This document shows positions 61,296 to 64,000 of a DNA stretch of 64,000 nucleotides, in pieces. Each line of letters opens with the position of its first letter. Position 1 is the first letter of the stretch. This DNA is from JAFAGO01 sp031987605 (lineage in GTDB: Bacteria; Bacteroidota; Bacteroidia; Flavobacteriales; Weeksellaceae). The notes beneath the pieces are model-generated. The model was not told where the DNA came from, made no database searches, and saw nothing but the letters and a program-made list of their open reading frames with translations. The position numbers were made by a program, and so were the translations under genes. The DNA lies in the NCBI GenBank assembly GCA_031987605.1, contig DALZZF010000001.1, forward strand, positions 572,344 to 636,343. The letters run 5' to 3'.

Positions 61296-62657
61296 ATGTA
61301 CCGCATTTCCGCGTTGTTTTTTTTATTGTTGAATGTTTGGTGTTTTTCACAGTCTGTTGCTTCGAAACTGGATGCTTCGGTAAAGAATTTATTGTCGACT
61401 TCCGCAGCATATTCGTCGAGTTTGTCGATATATGTTTCGGATGAAAAAGGGAATTTTGTATATGAATACGATGGCAATAAAGGACTTTCAACAGCTTCCA
61501 CCCAGAAAATTTTTACAGCAGCCTGTGCGCTTGAAACTTTGGGTAAAGACTATCAGTACACCACCACTGTTTCTTATTCCGGGAAGTTGAATAATGGAAT
61601 TCTGGATGGCGATTTAATCCTGTTTTCAAATGGTGATCCCACTTTAGGAAGTTGGCGGTATGACGGCTATAAACCTGAAAATTTTAAAACAAAATTAATT
61701 TCAGCACTGAAAGAAAAAGGCATTTCGGAAATTACAGGAAATATTCTGATTGACGATTCGTATTTTGATTTCCAAAATATTCCCGGAGGCTGGCCTTGGG
61801 ATGATTTGGGAAATTATTACGGAGCCGGAGTTTGGGGTGTAAACTGGCGAGAAAACCAGTTTGATTTGAATGTAAAAGGAAATGTAATTCAAAATTCAAA
61901 TGTGGAACTTCCGGGAGTGAAATGGGTTTCTGAACTGAAAACCGGAGGAAACTCCGACCAGAGTTTGATTTTTACCGCACCGCATTCGGATGTGGCTTTC
62001 ATCAACGGAACTTTGCCCGCAGGAAAAGTAACCACGGTTTCCGGATCAACGCCAAATCCGCCTTTAACTTTAGCCAACGAAATGGAAAAATGGCTTCAGG
62101 AATCCGGAATCGAATTAAAAGGAAATTTAACTTCAGCTTCGCAGGAAAAAATTCAGGGAAGCAAAATTTCCACCTCAAAAGGGAATATTCTCTTGGAATA
62201 CAAATCGCCTACTCTGGAAAAAATTATATATTGGTTTATGCGAAAAAGCGTGAATCTGTACGGTGAAACTTTGGTAAAAACCCTCGGGAAAGATAAGAAA
62301 GGAGAAGGCAGTTTTGCCGCCGGAATTGAGTATATGAAAACATTTTGGAAGGGAAAAGGAATCAACCCTGCAATGATTAACTTTGCCGACGGAAGCGGTC
62401 TTTCACCCCAGAATTATGTTTCCGCAAGAGCTGAAGTTCTGGCTCTTTTGTATGCCAAAAAACAATTGTGGTACAATGCTTTTTTTGAAGGATTTCCCAC
62501 TCAGGGCAACGGAATGAAAATGAAAAGCGGAACCATGCGCGACACCAAATCTTTTGCTGGATACCACAATGGTTTCGTGTTTTCCATCATCATCAATAAT
62601 TATCAGGGCGGAAATGTGAGCGATGCCTTATACAAAGTGCTCAATAATTTGAAGTAG
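61296..62657 (+). CDS. dacB: D-alanyl-D-alanine carboxypeptidase/endopeptidase (PBP4 family)
   Basis: 453 residues, S13 peptidase: signal peptide (YRISALFFLLLNVWCFSQS), nucleophile Ser68 in STASTQKIFTAACALE (S-x-x-K), GSGLSPQN (SxN-like) and MKSGTMRDTKSFAGY (KSG in place of KTG). Cleaves cross-links or terminal D-Ala of peptidoglycan in the periplasm. The histidine kinase gene begins 1 nt after the stop codon. Confidence 0.93.
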   Translation: MYRISALFFLLLNVWCFSQSVASKLDASVKNLLSTSAAYSSSLSIYVSDEKGNFVYEYDGNKGLSTASTQKIFTAACALETLGKDYQYTTTVSYSGKLNNGILDGDLILFSNGDPTLGSWRYDGYKPENFKTKLISALKEKGISEITGNILIDDSYFDFQNIPGGWPWDDLGNYYGAGVWGVNWRENQFDLNVKGNVIQNSNVELPGVKWVSELKTGGNSDQSLIFTAPHSDVAFINGTLPAGKVTTVSGSTPNPPLTLANEMEKWLQESGIELKGNLTSASQEKIQGSKISTSKGNILLEYKSPTLEKIIYWFMRKSVNLYGETLVKTLGKDKKGEGSFAAGIEYMKTFWKGKGINPAMINFADGSGLSPQNYVSARAEVLALLYAKKQLWYNAFFEGFPTQGNGMKMKSGTMRDTKSFAGYHNGFVFSIIINNYQGGNVSDALYKVLNNLK

Positions 62658-62658
62658 A

Positions 62659-63828
62659 ATGAAAAGCAGGCCTTTTTTATCGCGCATTAACATCTGGTTT
62701 GTGTATTTTCTGTTTACCGCAATTGTTTTCGGAGCAGTGGTGTATTCCACGTTTTTGATTAATGATTTGCGCGTGCGGGAAATCAACCGGATTGAGATTT
62801 TTGCCAAAGCCATGAAACTGCTTCAAAGCGAATCCGAAGTTGCTCCCGAAACGCAGGATTTGATTCTTTCCATTCTTGAAGAAAATAACCAGTTGCCTTT
62901 GGTGGTTACCAATGAACATAAAAAGCCGCTTTTGGATGAAGGCTTTGTGCGAAACATTCCGCCGGATGTTTTAAAAGATCCTGCGAAACTGGATCGTTTC
63001 ATGAAAAAAATGGAAAGCCATTATGAACCTTTTGAAGTCCAGATTGCCAACGGAAAAAAGCAATATGTATTTTATGATAATTCCCAGCTGCTCAATAATC
63101 TTCAGTATTATCCGTATTTTCTGGGTCTTTTTATTTTGCTGTACCTCTTTTTTTCGATCTGGTTTATGCGAACGATGAAAAAAACCGATGAAGGATTTCT
63201 GTGGGCAGGTTTGGCAAAAGAAACCGCGCACCAAATCGGCACACCACTTTCCTCCATGATCGGCTGGATTGAAATTATGAAAGAAGAAAATCCGGATTCC
63301 ATGGGGGTAAAAGAAATTCAGAAAGATATTCTCCGCCTGAAAACCATTTCCGAACGTTTTTCCAAAATCGGTTCAGTTCCGGAACTCAATGATTTTAATC
63401 TGAACGAAACCATTCAGCAGAATTTCGATTATCTGAAAAGCAGAATTTCAACAAAGGTGAATTTTACGCTGAATCTTCCCCGAAAAGAAATCCTGATTCC
63501 CCATAACCGCATACTTTTGAGCTGGGTAATGGAAAACCTTGTGAAAAATGCCGTGGATGCGATGAAAGGAACCGGAAATCTTGATATTACCGTTTATGAA
63601 AAAAATCAGAATATTTTAATCGATTTTAAAGATACGGGCTGCGGAATGACAGGTCAGCAGGTTCGCAATGTTTTCAAACCCGGATATTCGACCAAAAAAC
63701 GCGGTTGGGGTTTGGGTTTAAGTCTGGCAAAACGTGTTATTCAGGAATATCATAATGGCGATCTGAAAGTGGCGCAAACCGAGGTGAATAAAGGAAGTAC
63801 GTTCAGGATTATTATGCGGGAGAAATAA
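62659..63828 (+). CDS. sensor histidine kinase
   Basis: 389 residues: two transmembrane segments (INIWFVYFLFTAIVFGAVVY and YPYFLGLFILLYLFFSIWF) around a periplasmic sensor of about 130 residues. Then the H-box AKETAHQIGTPLSSMIGWIE, N-box VMENLVKNAVDAMKG, G1 DTGCGMTGQQ and G2 RGWGLGLSLAKRVI. No HAMP or receiver domain and no response regulator nearby. Coupled to dacB, so an envelope-stress or cell-wall signal is conceivable. Confidence 0.9.
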   Translation: MKSRPFLSRINIWFVYFLFTAIVFGAVVYSTFLINDLRVREINRIEIFAKAMKLLQSESEVAPETQDLILSILEENNQLPLVVTNEHKKPLLDEGFVRNIPPDVLKDPAKLDRFMKKMESHYEPFEVQIANGKKQYVFYDNSQLLNNLQYYPYFLGLFILLYLFFSIWFMRTMKKTDEGFLWAGLAKETAHQIGTPLSSMIGWIEIMKEENPDSMGVKEIQKDILRLKTISERFSKIGSVPELNDFNLNETIQQNFDYLKSRISTKVNFTLNLPRKEILIPHNRILLSWVMENLVKNAVDAMKGTGNLDITVYEKNQNILIDFKDTGCGMTGQQVRNVFKPGYSTKKRGWGLGLSLAKRVIQEYHNGDLKVAQTEVNKGSTFRIIMREK

Positions 63829-63893
63829 ATTTTCGGAGGGAATTTTAGAATGTTTTAAAAAAATAGTAAGAGCCATCAATCTTTAATTTTTTG

Positions 63894-63945
63894 TGACCTT
63901 GAAGAGGTCATATTTTTATAGAAATCCCTAATGTTCAATGGGATT
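63894..63945. repeat. REP-like element, second copy type
   Basis: TGACCT-tgaag-AGGTCA (63894-63899 and 63905-63910), then AATCCC and GGGATT (63923-63928 and 63940-63945). The second hairpin matches that at 53815-53829. The window ends soon after, so the full element cannot be seen. Confidence 0.5.
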
Positions 63946-64000
63946 CGACTCCGTAGATTCTGTGTTAATTTCCAATAAAAAAATATATTTTTTCTATATT

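Noticed and set aside
1..64000. CRISPR arrays, prophage or intact insertion sequences
   Set aside because: No regularly spaced direct repeats of CRISPR size, phage structural genes or transposase ORFs were seen.

Overview
The window is about 64 kb of chromosome from a low-GC member of the Bacteroidota, most likely a flavobacterium of the Weeksellaceae (Chryseobacterium-like). This rests on several things seen in the sequence. Promoters repeatedly match the Bacteroidetes form TTG/TTTG-N19-22-TANNTTTG, and Shine-Dalgarno sequences are not evident. Families typical of the phylum are present: DUF4290, DUF4295, a fused aspartokinase/homoserine dehydrogenase, a type IX secretion plug-domain protein, an S46 dipeptidyl peptidase and a LIC_10190-type membrane protein. 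The species cannot be fixed from the window.

Layout. 1-6.5 kb: threonine operon thrA(partial)-thrB-thrC, then folB and a DUF4403 protein. 6.6 kb: tRNA-Cys with its own promoter and terminator. 6.9-9.2 kb: DUF4290-murA, then a convergent NIL-domain-like gene whose leader carries a palindrome and a terminator. 9.7-13.3 kb: aminotransferase-murB-proC-unknown gene. 13.7-17.2 kb: ribB, then three tandem paralogous secreted proteins. 17.2-24.5 kb: fmt, lnt, rpmB-rpmG-DUF4295, ftsY, a GlsB-like protein, sppA and folK. 24.5-27.5 kb: two tandem OmpA-like proteins. 27.6-31.6 kb: recQ and a Pif1-like helicase in convergent overlap. 31.7-36.5 kb: lipoprotein, gamma-carbonic-anhydrase-like protein, Nfu protein, a ParE-type toxin-antitoxin pair, T9SS plug-domain protein and a metallo-hydrolase. 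36.5-43.5 kb, almost all on the minus strand: three thioredoxin-fold proteins, miaA, a YkvA-like protein, aroC, a large membrane protein and a glycine-zipper lipoprotein. 43.7-49.9 kb: S46 peptidase, a small membrane protein, and an MBL hydrolase/alpha-beta hydrolase/thiolase cluster. 50-57.7 kb: SRPBCC protein, glutaminyl cyclase, deoxynucleoside kinase, ArsC-like protein, MFS pump, tatA, PAP2, rlmH and yihY. 57.7-63.8 kb: nhaA, rel, dacB and a histidine kinase.

Most of the window is core housekeeping: amino acid, folate, riboflavin and peptidoglycan synthesis, translation, the SRP/Tat/lipoprotein envelope machinery, and the stringent response. No prophage, CRISPR array, intact insertion sequence or large accessory island was seen. 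The most interesting material lies in non-coding DNA and in altered active sites. These include: (i) the NIL-domain gene leader with operator-like palindrome, short ORF and terminator; (ii) six genes whose -7 element sits 5-6 nt before the ATG, suggesting leaderless mRNAs; (iii) several intergenic repeat types, including REP-like elements, a dispersed repeat of about 80 bp and heptamer arrays, one in frame inside murB and one abutting a TTG start; (iv) MurA with Asp in place of the catalytic Cys, a GTP cyclohydrolase II domain without its zinc cysteines, and an Arg marking the S46 peptidase as DPP11-like; and (v) the triplicated secreted proteins preceded by two perfect 12-bp palindromes.
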